From NCBI GenBank assembly GCA_039619475.1, contig CM077115.1, positions 308,030,734-308,094,733 of the forward strand: a stretch of DNA of 64,000 bases, given 5' to 3'. This stretch comes from Icerya purchasi (taxonomy: Eukaryota > Arthropoda > Insecta > Hemiptera > Monophlebidae). The notes under the pieces were generated by a model, which made no database searches, was not told the DNA's origin, and saw only the letters and a list, made by a program, of their open reading frames with translations. A program made the position numbers and the translations under genes. Each line of letters opens with the position of its first letter. Positions within the stretch are counted from its first letter, which is position 1. Shown piece by piece: positions 20,520-31,750 of the stretch.

Positions 20520-21945
20520 TGTGAAGAACGCTCTAAGAGTATAAGAAGGCTAATTAGAGGGTCTTGAAGATAATATCTGTATCGGAGTACTTAACTCCTC
20601 TCCAATTCCAGCCATTTTGGCAGAGTCGGGATTCCTTCTTGTTTTCATTCGAAGACTCTTATTAGGTGAAAGATTTCTGATTAAACGCCTTCCCATTATT
20701 AATTCTAAACTCCTAAGTTCCTATCAATTTATTTCCGATAACTGGCGCTTCTCTCCTCGCAAAATTCTTCCTATATTATCCTCGATCTCTTCTCGGCTTA
20801 TGCTCTTCTTGCCTTTTGTTCTCCCTTTCACTAAACCACCTTACTTCACTTTTAATTTCTTTGAATTCAAGCATTCTCCGAAGTTATTTGTTCTCCCCTC
20901 GGACATTAAATCTCTTCCTCATCCTGCCGTTCAAAACGAATTCAATCACGTATTATCCTCATACTTTCCTTCCCGTACAATTATCTACACGGATGGTTCG
21001 AAGTCTGATGCTGGCGTTGGGGCCGCGTTCATTATCCCCGCGTTTACGTATTCCGAATCCTTTCAGTTGCCCTCCTTTTCCTCTATTTTCCTTGCCGAAT
21101 CCATGGCTATCCTGCAGGCAGTCCTTTTCATATCCTCGACAAATAACATCTCTAGATTCCTCCTATCCTCGGACTACTCGAAAAGTGTTTTATTGGCTAT
21201 CTCCTCTCCTTTTCCTACTCATGTCACTGATCCCATTATTCTCCAAATTCGCTTCTTAATTTCTAATTTACTTGCATCCCGTTCTGTTGTAATCGATCTA
21301 CTATGGATTCCTGGTCATTATTCCTGGCAACGAGTGTTGATTAACTCGTTGGCACGTTCGACGGCGATCAATGGTCTATTCATTAGTAGATTTCCTGCTC
21401 AAACTCTCTACTGTCTTCCTTATCGTTCCCATCACGATTTCTGGACCGGATTCTATCCTTCATTCTTTACCAAGCCTCGATCTTTTTACCTTTCTGTTCA
21501 ACCCTTCCCTTCCTCTCTTCCCCCTGGTTTAATCTTTTTCCCTACCTTAGCCGTTCGATTATTTCCTCTATAGTTCGCCTGCGGTTCAATCATAGTTTGC
21601 TTCCGGCTTCTCTTTTCCGTTTTTCTATTGTGTTCAATCTCCTTCGTATCCTTATGACCCTCCAGAGCTCAATTATACCTGTGATGCGAATCACATTTTG
21701 TTCGAATGCCCCTTTATTTGCTCCGAATGTTCTACGCTGTATTCTAGTCTTCTGCGCCTTGGCCTTCGTACATCTTATAGTGCCCACTCCATTCTTGCAC
21801 TCCCCTCTCTCAATATAGTTCCTTTGTTGGCCTTCTTTATCTCCTCAATTTCTAATCTTTTCCTTATACAAGGTACAATTCATTGCGGTGGGTAAGTTCC
21901 ACTGTTGACGTGCCCAAAAAAAAAATAAATAAATAAAAAAAAAAA
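20520..21945 (+). mobile_element. LINE-A copy 3, 5'-truncated
   Basis: It begins in the connector (IPAILAESG), followed by a long frame with RNase H: IIYTDGSKSDAGVGAAFIIP (first Asp), FLAESMAILQAVLF (Glu), LLSSDYSKSVLLAI (Asp; the family motif is DSxS, here DYSKS), and LLWIPGHYSWQR, where the expected GIEGNE..AD block is lost. After frameshifts come NHILFECPFICSECSTLYSS and SLNIVPLLAFFISSISN. The tail is GTTGACGTGCCC followed by an A-rich run. It is truncated and catalytically defective. Confidence 0.82.
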
Positions 21946-21989
21946 GAAGTAGATAATATATATGTAATAGTATGAAAAAAATGATCGGA

Positions 21990-21993
21990 CAAA

Positions 21994-22024
<31 letters not shown>

Positions 22025-22690
22025 TTGGAGTTTGTCATAAAGACACTGGTCCAAGAAGAGGGGGAAGAATAAGAAGCGGAATCAGATGTTTACGCGATCA
22101 GATATGGAAGATAGGAAAGACTCAAGTGCTGGAATGACCGAGGGTGATGGCAAGGAGAGGACAAAAGATGCACAATACGGAGTTGAAAGACCACTTGACA
22201 AAAGAGAAGAGTACAAGGAAGAACGTTCGGAAGCGATATAAGTGCACTCAAACAAAATGTGATTAACGTCACCTATAAAGTTGTGAGAGGAAGGGTGTAA
22301 GAGACAGGGAGGAGAGGGGACTAGAGAAAAACGAAATAGGGAAGCAGGAACCAAACTGTGCCCAAAGCGTAGGCGACAGATTGCAGAGAGAGTTGAACGC
22401 CGTATGGAGGGAAAATTGAAAAACCATGGATAAGACGGTAGATTAGGCTGGATAAAGAGATAGAAGGAATCCGGATTTGAGAATGAGGAGGAATATGGAA
22501 ATTTAACCATAGTTTGGAATGAGCTGAAGTGGAGAGGAGATTAATATTATGAGATGAATAGACGCTGAGGAATTCACCGGTAGAAGAGGATGAACGAGCT
22601 AATGTATCGGCCGACTCGTTACCCTCGATTCCAGAGTGGCCAGGAATCCGCAGTAGGTCAATTACTTGCTTTTGTTGTAAAGTCCTGATA
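21990..22690 (-). mobile_element. LINE-A copy 4, 3' end with poly-A
   Basis: The minus strand starts in RNase H (VIDLLRIPGHSGIEGNESAD, intact Gly-Asn-Glu..Asp motif), runs through SHNINLLS and SICRLRFGHSLVPASLFRFS to NHILFECTYIASERSSLYSS and PSVIPALESFLSSISD, then a poly-A tail of about 30 (T-run 21999-22026). It faces copy 3 tail to tail with about 50 bp between the A tracts. Confidence 0.82.
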
Positions 22691-23761
22691 ACTGACGCTG
22701 GAAATAAATATGCCGAGGTTGAAGGTAAATATTCTGTTCTAAATCCATTTATTTATAGTTGGATGTATTTGTTTCTTCTGTATTTAGAAGTAATTCCGCC
22801 GTAATGTGATCGCCGGCCTACCAGATAGATCAGGGAAAATCGAGTTTGTTTTTTTTTTTTTTTTGGTCCGGCTGAAAATTAAGTTGTTTGCGTTTGTTGT
22901 TTCACAGGGTATTTTTCAATACACATACAACTTTATTTTTCCGATGAAAATATATAATAATAACGAACCGGTTGCAAAAGGCTATCATCTCATGATAAAC
23001 AAAATGATAACCTTCCTTTTAGATGCTGTACGGGTTACAGGAAGTTATAAATTTAACGCCACATTTGCTAATAATTTCCAAGCTATTGCTCGTATTGTAT
23101 AAAATTATTAAACATACGTGTAAAAACCGTCGAAATATACACAAAATGTGAATTTTTTATTAAATACCGGAATATTTCGAAAGTGGAACCGTTGAAACGC
23201 TTACAGATACAAAATATCGAAACAAAAAAGTATGCGCTTTTTAACTCCAATAATTAATAAAATTTCAGTAATTATTTAATTCTTCGCTTCGTACAAGAGA
23301 GAGAGGAAAACAAAGATCGCAAAAAAAACTTCAAAAGTAATTAGACATTATGAATAGCGGCAATTCACATTTTAAACTATATATATATATGAAAGTTGAA
23401 TTTGTCATCTTCCGAAAAATGCACCTTATAGAAATGATTGAAGCACAGATGTTGCGATAGCATCGTCATTAGTAAATAGGAACGCTAATTTGTAATCGCG
23501 ATCCAATCCGCATAGATTTTTAATAGTCTAAGTTCTTTTTACCGCACTTCAAGAGTTTCATTAGGACAAAAAAAAGAAAAAAAGGGAAAACAAGTAAAGG
23601 ATATTTTTCCTTTTATTTAAGCTTAAGAAGCGAAAATCGAGCGGGTAATTTAAACGGATGTGGTTGATCCAAATTCTCGATATTTCAATTTGAAATAACA
23701 CTTTATAGCGTACGGATATAATTTATTGTTCGCTTTAGAAATAAAAGTATACAACACTGAC
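22691..23761. other. Channel intron, middle part
   Basis: A T-run lies at 22847-22865, and otherwise AT-rich unique-looking sequence. No supported frame, RNA or element. Confidence 0.4.
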
Positions 23762-23890
23762 CTACATTCTGTGTCCGAATAGGATGACCTCGTATATCCA
23801 TCGGACATGCCAATTGCGCTGTCTGCTGACCTTTGCGAATTACGTCCGGATTGCCTCAAAGACGTTGTACGAGACCGGCCACTGAAACGT
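23762..23890 (-). CDS. K2P channel, second visible coding exon (Ser/Arg-rich linker)
   Basis: Bounded on the minus strand by acceptor TTTTATTAATAG and donor TGTAG|GTCAGT. The open frame reads RFSGRSRTTSLRQSGRNSQR then SADSAIGMSDGYTRSSYSDT and EC. The first base completes the GG left by the pore-1 exon (Gly); the final AG pairs with the next exon's A (Arg). The piece is rich in Ser, Thr and Arg, including RSRTTSLRQS, a plausible basophilic-kinase target, consistent with a regulated cytoplasmic linker. Its compact size, both splice sites and phase agreement argue for a real exon. An alternative donor 5 bases earlier (GAAT|GTAGGT) could splice directly to the last exon in phase, skipping the 17.7-kb exon. 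Confidence 0.8.
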
Positions 23891-23907
23891 CTATTAATAA
23901 AATCAAA

Positions 23908-23940
<33 letters not shown>

Positions 23941-24439
23941 AGGAAATCCTGTTAATAAACTCCTACACATTATTTTTTCCTATATTCTAAATATCGAGGT
24001 TATAACAAAACTGCCTTCACAATTTGTGAAAATAGCAAAGTCACGGCAAATGAATTTTTAATAATTCGCGTTCTGTTTACTCTTCTTATTAACAATTACG
24101 CATGCCTGAACTGAAACATAATATGTATATATTTTTTCACACATTTACGTTTTAATGTGTATTTTACGATAATATTTAAACTTAATTTTAGTAATGTTAT
24201 GAAATAAATGGAAAAAAAAAATTTAAACGATCGAATTTTCATCAAAAATAATCTCAGTCGCAGCCTGCGTGACCAGTATACATAAAATTTAGCCAAGAAA
24301 CGATAAAAAAAAAAAAAAAAGAAATACAAATATTGAGTTTTCCCAAAGTTTTTGATAAATACGTCAGAACATTCAAGATGTAAAAAAAAAATGTTACAAA
24401 AAAAAAGACATTAAACAAACAACCGGTAAAGTGTTAATT
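23891..24439. other. Channel intron piece
   Basis: An A-run at 23906-23926 directly next to the exon's acceptor, a second at 24307-24320, otherwise AT-rich with nothing recognised. Confidence 0.4.
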
Positions 24440-24680
24440 ATAATCTGTTAATTCTAGGCAAAATTATGTACGTGCTGCCGAGGTTCATTAACGAAGAAAT
24501 GGGAAGAAGCAAAAAATAACAGATTCTTAAACGTTCGAGAATACCATAAAAACAATTCAAGAAAAATAATAATGGAAGCAGAAGGAAATGAGAGAATGTA
24601 AGAAGCATTCTTAAGGTGAGTAGAAATACCGAGTTTTAAAAGAGTAGAAGGACGATTGTTCAACAGAGATTCAAATAGTA
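24440..24680 (-). mobile_element. LINE-A copy 5, short 3' fragment
   Basis: The minus strand encodes LKNASYILSFPSASIIIFLE, colinear with the last 40 codons of the other LINE-A copies (family FVLSLPSPSVIPALESF). Only about 240 bp remain. Confidence 0.55.
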
Positions 24681-25685
24681 CATGATATCAGAGTCACGAG
24701 GAATGTATGAGGAGGACCATTACACTATCCCTCTGAATTAGACTTGGATATTTTTGCCGATTTCGTGAGAAAGCAGCCGGTTTGAAGCTGTCAAAACCGT
24801 AATTAAAGATGTTTCTTACAACTCTGTTATTATTACCTCTCTTATAAAATTCTAACATTTCTACTCGCATTTGATATTTTTCCAATACAATCTGTCGGAA
24901 AATAGATCGCTAAACAGCTTAAACTTGGGCTAATTTTTTGCAAATTTTACATAATTTTTCTTTTATTTAAATGAATATACTTTTTTTTATCTTTTTTTAG
25001 TTTTTTAAATTCTAAATTTTATTCGTTTTTTTTTTATTTTTTTTATTTCATGGGTTGTTTAAACGGGGGGCGGCGCCAGCGAAAAAAAGTTTAAAAGCTT
25101 TTTCCGAAATACGAATTACGAACAGAGAGATGAGCTAACGAATTTTCTACATTAATATTATTATTTCAGAGAATTCAATAGGAAAAGTCGAAAAATATCA
25201 GCTGGATTTTCTTTTTTTTTTTTTTTTTTTGTGCTTTAAAATTAACCTATAATAATAATAATATGTATTGATTTGTTATTACATACGAGTGTTTATATAC
25301 CTTTCTTTATGAAGTCCTTTCGTTCTATTTTCACTTTACTCCAATCACACGCATGTGCTGTTGTTCGCATCTTATATTTAGGACCACTGCTTTTGTAGCG
25401 GATCGAATTTATGTTCCAAAACAAATTTTTCGTTCAGTTCACTGTTCTAATTTTTACGATATTTGCTATTGTCAATTTTTGCTTGTACCCTACGTTTTTG
25501 TCATTTCCTTCGGCAATCTTCAAAGTTTTATTCTACAAATTAGCCGTCTATAGTAAGATTAGGCGACTGTTTTGTATGTTTTGCGAATTAAACAATCCCA
25601 CAAACGAGTATGCTTAATGTTCCAATCTTATTTTCGTTAATGTAAAAAATGTAAAATTACTTATGTACATCGTCTATTTGATCTA
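24681..25685. other. Channel intron piece
   Basis: T-rich tracts (24980-25050, 25211-25230), a small GC island near 25066-25080, and hydrophobic plus-strand frames at 25353-25617 that look like chance T-rich translation. No supported feature. Confidence 0.4.
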
Positions 25686-26954
25686 CAAGGGTGGTTTGAA
25701 AAGTTCCGGGCCTCGACGAGAAATAGCGTTGCTAGGGTTAATTCATCAAGCGCGTTGCGCAGTTCCATCCTTCACGGCGACACTGAACAAGTTTCAACTT
25801 GTTTGAAAACGTATTACTAGTTTTACGGCAGTTTCAAGTAGAGAAAGGTTACGTGAAAAATGGAAAAAAACGAAATACAAACCGTGATTAAATATCACTT
25901 TTTTTAAACGGTTTAAATGCAACACAAATACAATCTGAGCTCGATTCAACGTTAAAGGAATCTTCTCCTTCAAAAAGTACTGCTGATCGCTGGATTGCAG
26001 AATTTAAGATAGGTCGTACAAAAACACATGGATCGTGCAGTGGACTCCCGATAGAAGCAACCGCACCAGAAATCGTCGAAAAAATATACAGAATAATGCT
26101 GGAAGATCGGCGCGTCAAAATTAAAGCGTTAGCTGAAGGTGTAGACATATCGTTTGAACGAGTGTACCATATTTTATACGTATTTTTGAGCATGAACAGG
26201 CTCTGCGAAAGATGGGTGCCACGTTTGCTCACACCTGAGTAAAAACAGCGTCGAAAAGACATCTCAGCTCAAAACCTTCAGCACTTTCAATACAGCCGAA
26301 TTTTTGCGTCGATTCATCACTGTTGATGAAACTCGGGTTCACCATTATACTCCAAAATCCAAATAACAGTGTCTAGGCAATGGATTGAGAAAGGTCAAGC
26401 AGCTTCGAAGAAAGCTAAGGTGATTTCGACAAAGTCATGGCGACGGTTTTCTGGGATGCACGCGGAATAATCTTCATCGACTATCTTGAGTACATAATAA
26501 ACGGAGCATATTAAGCGGCTCTGCTTCAACGTTTAAGCGAAGAAATAAAAACAAAAAAATCGTCCACATTTGGCGAAGAAGAAAGTCCTTTTCCATCGAG
26601 ACACTGCTCATACCTCTGTAGTGGCGATGGCAGAAATCAACGAATTAAGGTTCACTTCCGCAACCGCCCTATTCGCCAGATTTGGCACCGTGCGACTATT
26701 ATCTATTCCCCAATTTGAAGAAATGGTTCGGAGGAAAACGATTTGCAAATGATAGTGAGGTGATCGTGTCGGTGTTGATGAATATTTTCGAGACCTTCCT
26801 GGAGAAACCTACGAGGTCGGTATTAATAAACTTTCCGAGCGATGGAGCAAATGTGTGAGTCTAAGTGGAGACTATGTTAAGAAATAAAGCGCTGTTTTCA
26901 TAAAAATATGTTTTTTTTTTATTGAGAGGCCCGGAACTTTTCAAACCGCCCTCG
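25686..26954 (+). mobile_element. Mariner-5, mauritiana-type, full length but dead
   Basis: TIRs of about 28 bp (GGGTGGTTTGAAAAGTTCCG then GGCCTC; right end GAGGCCCGGAACTTTTCAAA then CCGCCCTCG), TA duplicated on both sides (25684-25685 and 26955-26956), 1269 bp. Transposase remnants in all three frames: MEKNEIQTVIKYHFF, FLRRFITVDETRVHHYTPKS (Asp 1), KKKVLFHRDTAHTSVVAMAE (Asp 2), YYLFPNLKKWFGGKRFAND. Many stops and frameshifts. The wording matches the mauritiana subfamily and differs from mariner-1 and -3. Confidence 0.9.
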
Positions 26955-26981
26955 TATAAGGGGAGGTTATTTTTCGGTTAA

Positions 26982-27009
26982 TTTTATTATCATCATTTTT
27001 CGGTCAATT
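26982..27009. repeat. Target-site duplication, left, of LINE-A copy 6
   Basis: The 28-bp sequence starting TTTTATTATCATCATTTTTC recurs exactly at 28083-28110. Confidence 0.75.
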
Positions 27010-28082
27010 CATTTTTCGGTTAATTTTTTTTTTATGGGTACGCCAACAAAGAGCAACAGCCCAATCAGCCAAGGAATCTAAGCAATAGTTCAAAAGGAGA
27101 ATAACACATATTAGATTTCAATCTGGTGCGAGATTGAATGAATGAAAGACGCTAGCATAGGAACAACTGACAAGGAAGGAAATGAGAGAACATAAGAGTC
27201 ATTGTATGGAGTAGGAAGACGAAGATCCAAAAGCCGAAAATAAAAGAGAGAACGTTCTGAAGAGAGTGAGGAACATTCGAAGAGGACGTGATTGATATCA
27301 CACAGACGAAAAAGGAATCCTCTGGGTGAAGTGGGGCATCGCGGAGAAGAGACGAGGGAAAAACGATAAAGTGACGAAGGGAGAAAGGTATGACCGAAAC
27401 GAAGACGACATATAGCGGTGATCAGGGGACGACAAAGGGAAGGAAACATGTCGAACCATCTGGTGTCAGGGAAGGTAAGAGCTGAACGGAAGGATAAAAG
27501 GAATTCGGATTTGAGAAAAGAGAAAAATAATTATCCTTCCATAATGTAATATGGAACTGTCTGGATATATGATTAATATTGTGAGCGGGAAATTTATGAA
27601 GAGGATGTGGAAGCTCCTGAGCGAGCTGAAAAATCAGCCACCTCATTACCCTCAATTCCAGCATGGCTAGGAATCCGCAATAAATCAATTTGGATCGAAC
27701 GGAACAGGAATAATTCGTGAATTAGATTGCGAATAAGGAGAATAAAAGGATCAAAAGAGGGCAACGGTAAGGGAGAAGAGACCGCCTGCAAGACACTTTC
27801 AGAGTCAGCTATTAAAAGAAATTTGTCCGAGAGGATAGAAGAGGAAGAGATAAAAAGAATTGCATGAAGTATGGCAGCAGATTCAGCAGTAAATATAGAG
27901 CAGCAGGAAGGAAGTTTAAAGGATTCGGAGTAGGTGTGAGAAGGAAAAACAAAGGCGGCACCAACCCCATCAGCCCTCCTAGAACCATCAGTAAAAATAA
28001 CGGAATGATCGGGATATAAAGAGCTTAAAACCATGTGAAATTCAAATCTAACTATAGAGTGAGGAAGGAATTTGGCGGAACT
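27010..28082 (-). mobile_element. LINE-A copy 6, 5'-truncated with 28-bp TSD
   Basis: The minus strand encodes a complete-looking RNase H: VIFTDGSRRADGVGAAFVFP, FTAESAAILHAILF, FLLIADSESVLQAVSS, DLLRIPSHAGIEGNEVADFS. After a frame change near 27600 it has ICRLRFGHTFLPSSLYRFS, a CDINHVLFECSS zinc-knuckle-like stretch and PSLSVVPMLASFIHSIS. The 3' tail ends TTGGCGTACCCAT followed by A residues. Exact 28-bp repeats flank it, the signature of target-primed reverse transcription with 5' truncation. It is the best preserved RNase H among the LINE-A copies. Confidence 0.88.
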
Positions 28083-28110
28083 TTTTATTATCATCATTTT
28101 TCGGTCAATT
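28083..28110. repeat. Target-site duplication, right, of LINE-A copy 6
   Basis: Exact match to 26982-27009. Confidence 0.75.
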
Positions 28111-28117
28111 TTATTAA

Positions 28118-28181
28118 CTCCAAAGCTGCAATATTTGATTTATTTTTCTCTCCAAAGCTGCAATATTTGATTTATTTTTCT
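28118..28181. repeat. Perfect 32-bp tandem duplication
   Basis: Unit CTCCAAAGCTGCAATATTTG plus 12 bases, twice in a row with no difference, right beside the LINE-A target duplication. Confidence 0.8.
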
Positions 28182-30521
28182 CTCCTAAAAGTTCAAAAAT
28201 TTGTAAATTAAATTCAGGTTTGTATCGCAATGTCTAGCAATATTCGTTAAATATATGTGTATTTTCTAACGCCGGAAATTCCTACGTCATGCCTCGATAT
28301 TCTACCGATCCGAAAATAATATGAAAAATGAAGGAAAAATCGATTTTTTTAAAAGAAGATAAAAAAAAAAGAGGCAAGCGCACAATCTGAGTAGACTAAG
28401 AAGGCGACCATATCCGCTTCATTCAAGTACATCTTTGCAAGCAGTTCTAGCTGCATGTCTTCTTTTTAGAGACAAAATATTTACTGCTTGCTCACAATTC
28501 AGTGCCGGGTTTTTCGCATGCCGCTTTCTGTCTAAAGAACCTCTGCCCAGATCTAACGCAGACTGGATAGACAAATCACGAAAATTACTTTAACTACAGC
28601 AGCGTTCCTTTTTATCAGTCACAGCCACAAACTGAGTTGCAAAGTGAAATATTTCGGCCGCAGAAATTAACACTTATTATTAAAGAAACTCTTTTTATTT
28701 TTTGCTAATCGAGCGACCGTTGAAATGAGTTTCCGCAAAAATCTTCAAATGAATTTTTGATAAAATGATGTTAAATGTTCTTCCGTCATTCAACATTTTT
28801 CGTACTTATGTGAAACGAATTTTTCAGCTTTAACAACACTTCTTACGATAAATCCGAATTCGTCTGAAAGACGCTTAATAAGATCCCCTACTTTAGGTCG
28901 AGTATCGTCAAATGTTGCACCAAGCTTTTATCTGTCCCATTCGCGGATTTTTTTCTACTAATTTTTACATACTCGAAACCTAATAATATTATTTTTATAC
29001 GCAGACTTATAAGCGTGTAAATACTTATTTTTTTATGCTATACAACTTGAGACCACAAAAAACAACAACAACAACAACAACAACACTGCAATAAAAAGGA
29101 GCGGCTCATGAATGAAAAATATTTAAGAAGCACTTCAGGACGCTTTGTACATAACGACTGCAAAATGGCAACGAAATTTCTTCCTTTCGTGATTTTTTAT
29201 ATCCATCCTAAATTTACAATTAGCCACAAAAATGTCCCGGTACAAACATTTTTACGAGTTTACAGTTATATAACCGGTGAGCTCTTGAAGGAAGCTGTCG
29301 AAGGACAACATTACCACGAAAAATACTTGACCGGAGCGTGCAAGGCCGAAAACTGGAGGGCTCGTGAAATCCTCACAAGGGTACTGAAGAAGGGGAAAAA
29401 AAGCAAAGAGAATTTACATTTGTGCAGGATTTATAGAATAATTATAATATTTTTTCATCGACATGGCACGCGATCTCTGTTAATTTTACACTATTGCGTC
29501 CGTTTTTAATTTTATTCCCGTTTTAGCGTGGTGTTTGCATAAGATGTATCAGATAAACAGGGAATTTCGAATCCGTTGATAATGAAGCTCTATAATAACC
29601 TTCTTCGGTTATATTACCCCGTCTGTGCATTTGGAGATCGCTGCAAATAATTCACGCAAATCGCTATTCCTAATGTGAACGCATTGCGATTTATATGTAG
29701 GCTATTCTTATTTCATCTTTTACACTTCGTTTCTGTGTCTCTCCTCAATTTAGACTCCGGGATAAAATCGATAGACGAGCGATGAAATGAGAACAGTAGA
29801 ACGCTCGTGTAATAGTCGGTAAAATTCTAAATTAAGAAGTAGCCGTTGTACGGCTTTTCACTTCAACGTTCGCAGAAATTGACGGTTCGTGCACGGCATT
29901 TCTGTTTTTTTGCCGGGAATAGGGAAAAATAAGAAAATAGAAAAATTAAATGAGGATAAAGAAAAACAAAAAAAAAAAAAAAAAGGGTGGGAACGGAAAG
30001 TGATCGGTACAAATTTTGAAGTAACTAGGGCATAGTCGCAGATCACTCTCTATAATGACGGAAGACGATTATGCAGACTTCCTCGTCATGCTGGAATGCG
30101 GTGCTTACGGCTGGAGCCAAGGGGGGTATTATTATTATACAATGTGACGCCGTCGATTTCTTGTGGATATGCGCTTTTTTCAAATCCCCATCTTCAGTAC
30201 GGCTGGCGCTGCGTACGCGAGAAAGAAATAAGAGCGAGACGAAACAGCAGGCGTTCTATTCGGTCGCGGTCGTCATGTTAGGCGAAGAAAAATATGAAAT
30301 CGACAAAAAACTGGAAGTTGCCGTTTTAGGGCGTTCTCTATCAATTGATCCGGAACAGGCGGCGATTGATCTTCCACATAAAACGTTTCATATCGTATCA
30401 TATCGGCAGGCGAAAAAATAGATGGAGACAGTTTTTTGTTTACATAATCGGCGATTCAATGCACGACGCTATTAAAACGACGACGGCACGTGTAAAATGT
30501 GCGACGTTACGTGTGTCCTAC
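28182..30521. other. Channel intron, right part
   Basis: A minus-strand stretch at about 28430-28600 reads RKRHAKNPALNCEQAVNILS then LKRRHAARTACKDVLE, coding-like but unidentified, perhaps an old transposase piece. A (CAA)n run lies at 29062-29088 and an A-run near 29969. Plus-strand frames at 29108-29509 and 30071-30421 have no recognisable domain. Positions 30060-30520 are less AT-rich than the surroundings. Confidence 0.35.
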
Positions 30522-30759
30522 CCGTAAGGTCTAACAGGAGTTCGGTAACTTCGGCTTCTTCTAAGCGGTGGAGGCGGTAAACGTCTAGGAGGCTGAGTAC
30601 ACTTGTAGCAGCAAACTCTCCAGTAGAGAAAACGGAAGGAGTGAGCCATTACATCACCGATATTCGATAAACATAACAACATTAGTGGAATTCCGACCAC
30701 CGCGTAGAATATCGTCGCGATTTTTCCCTCGGCAGTTTTGGGCGCGATATGCCCGTACC
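30522..30759 (-). CDS. K2P channel exon: first selectivity filter and helix M2
   Basis: The acceptor TTGCTTATTTCAG is followed by two bases completing a Gly codon, then YGHIAPKTAEGKIATIFYAV and VGIPLMLLCLSNIGDVMAHS. This is the second half of pore 1 (G|YG filter) and helix M2. The intron interrupts the first Gly of GYG, a position known to be conserved in K2P genes. After M2 come FRFLYWRVCCYKC and a proline/arginine-rich stretch (PPRRLPPPPLRRSRSYRTPV). The donor TACGG|GTAGGA leaves two bases, matching the next exon. The upstream exon(s) with the start codon, M1, the extracellular cap and the first half of pore 1 were not found between here and 64000 and may lie outside the window. Confidence 0.9.
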
Positions 30760-31142
30760 CTGAAATAAGCAAAAATAAATAATAATAATAATATCGAAAT
30801 TGGTTGTACACATTTTAGCGTGTAATAAAAAAAAAAAAAAAAAGAAAAACATAAAAATTTACGGCCATTTTGAAAAAAAAACAAAATGTTCGCTAATAAT
30901 GAAAAATTCTTGTTAAAAAGTAGAAAGGCAAGAAAAAATTACCTGGAATAATTTGTCGACGAAAAATTACTAAACTTTTTCCGAAAAAAAAATTACTATA
31001 AGTATCTTACAAATGATTTTATTCGCCCGATGCCGTTACTCGAATTAAATATCACTCTTGGCAATGTAATCCGCTACTACCGGGATAGTTGTAGTAATTT
31101 TCTCGGTAGATCTTATAACGGGGCCTTTTTTTAAATTTTTTC
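30760..31142. other. Intron upstream of the pore-1 exon
   Basis: An (AAT)n run at 30776-30790 and an A-run at 30828-30843. No supported feature. Confidence 0.4.
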
Positions 31143-31636
31143 GGGGACATCCATTAATTACGTGAGCTCAAAATGAGAGGTTGGGGTGGAGGTCTAGCGA
31201 TATCTCTTCAAATCTCGTTTAAATTGGGGTGGGACGGCGGGTAATTGAAAATCTCAAGCCAACTCTTTTAAAGAATATGCACATTGTTATACAGATAATA
31301 GAAAAAAAATTATTAACTTTTTCTTTTACTTTTTTTTGTAGTGTTCTATTTTACCCGCTTAAAAATCTCATGGCTATTTAGTTTTAAAGAAAAACAACAA
31401 AAAGTAGTATAGTACACGAACGCCTATGCGGTGAGTAAAAAAGTGTTTGGGCTTTAACTTTTAATTTTATTAAATTTAAATAAATTCGTTATAGTTCGCA
31501 CTGTATTGTATTATTTTTCTGCTTTATAAAAATAAATTTAGCCCTTTAACAGTGCGCTATAGCGTTAATCTTATGTGAGGGAGACGGGGTCCAAATTGAA
31601 AGAAAAACAGCTCACGTAATTAATGGATGACACCCC
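31143..31636. mobile_element. Short TIR element, non-autonomous (~494 bp)
   Basis: The left end GGGGACATCCATTAATTACG (continuing TGAGCT) and the right end AGCTCACGTAATTAATGG (continuing ATGACACCCC) are inverted copies of about 25 bp with one 3-base indel. The interior has G-rich and A-rich runs and no frame. Ends of the form GGGG(T)CATCCATTAATTACGT recur in many invertebrate genomes to my knowledge; the superfamily is not certain. Confidence 0.7.
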
Positions 31637-31680
31637 TTTCAGCAATCAACGGAGCTACACGGCAACGTTTACTTCTGTAC

Positions 31681-31681
31681 G

Positions 31682-31750
<69 letters not shown>

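Noticed and set aside
20816..21259. 147-codon frame inside LINE-A copy 3
   Set aside because: Alternate-frame shadow of the RNase H coding sequence.
22806..23102. 98-codon plus-strand frame in the channel intron
   Set aside because: Starts across a T-run giving poly-Phe; composition typical of chance AT-rich translation.
29108..29509. 133-codon plus-strand frame
   Set aside because: No recognisable domain; lies in the channel intron on the opposite strand; splice sites at its edges are poor.
30071..30421. 116-codon plus-strand frame near the pore-1 exon
   Set aside because: No family resemblance, antisense to the channel, and no promoter or splice evidence; kept only as a note on base composition.
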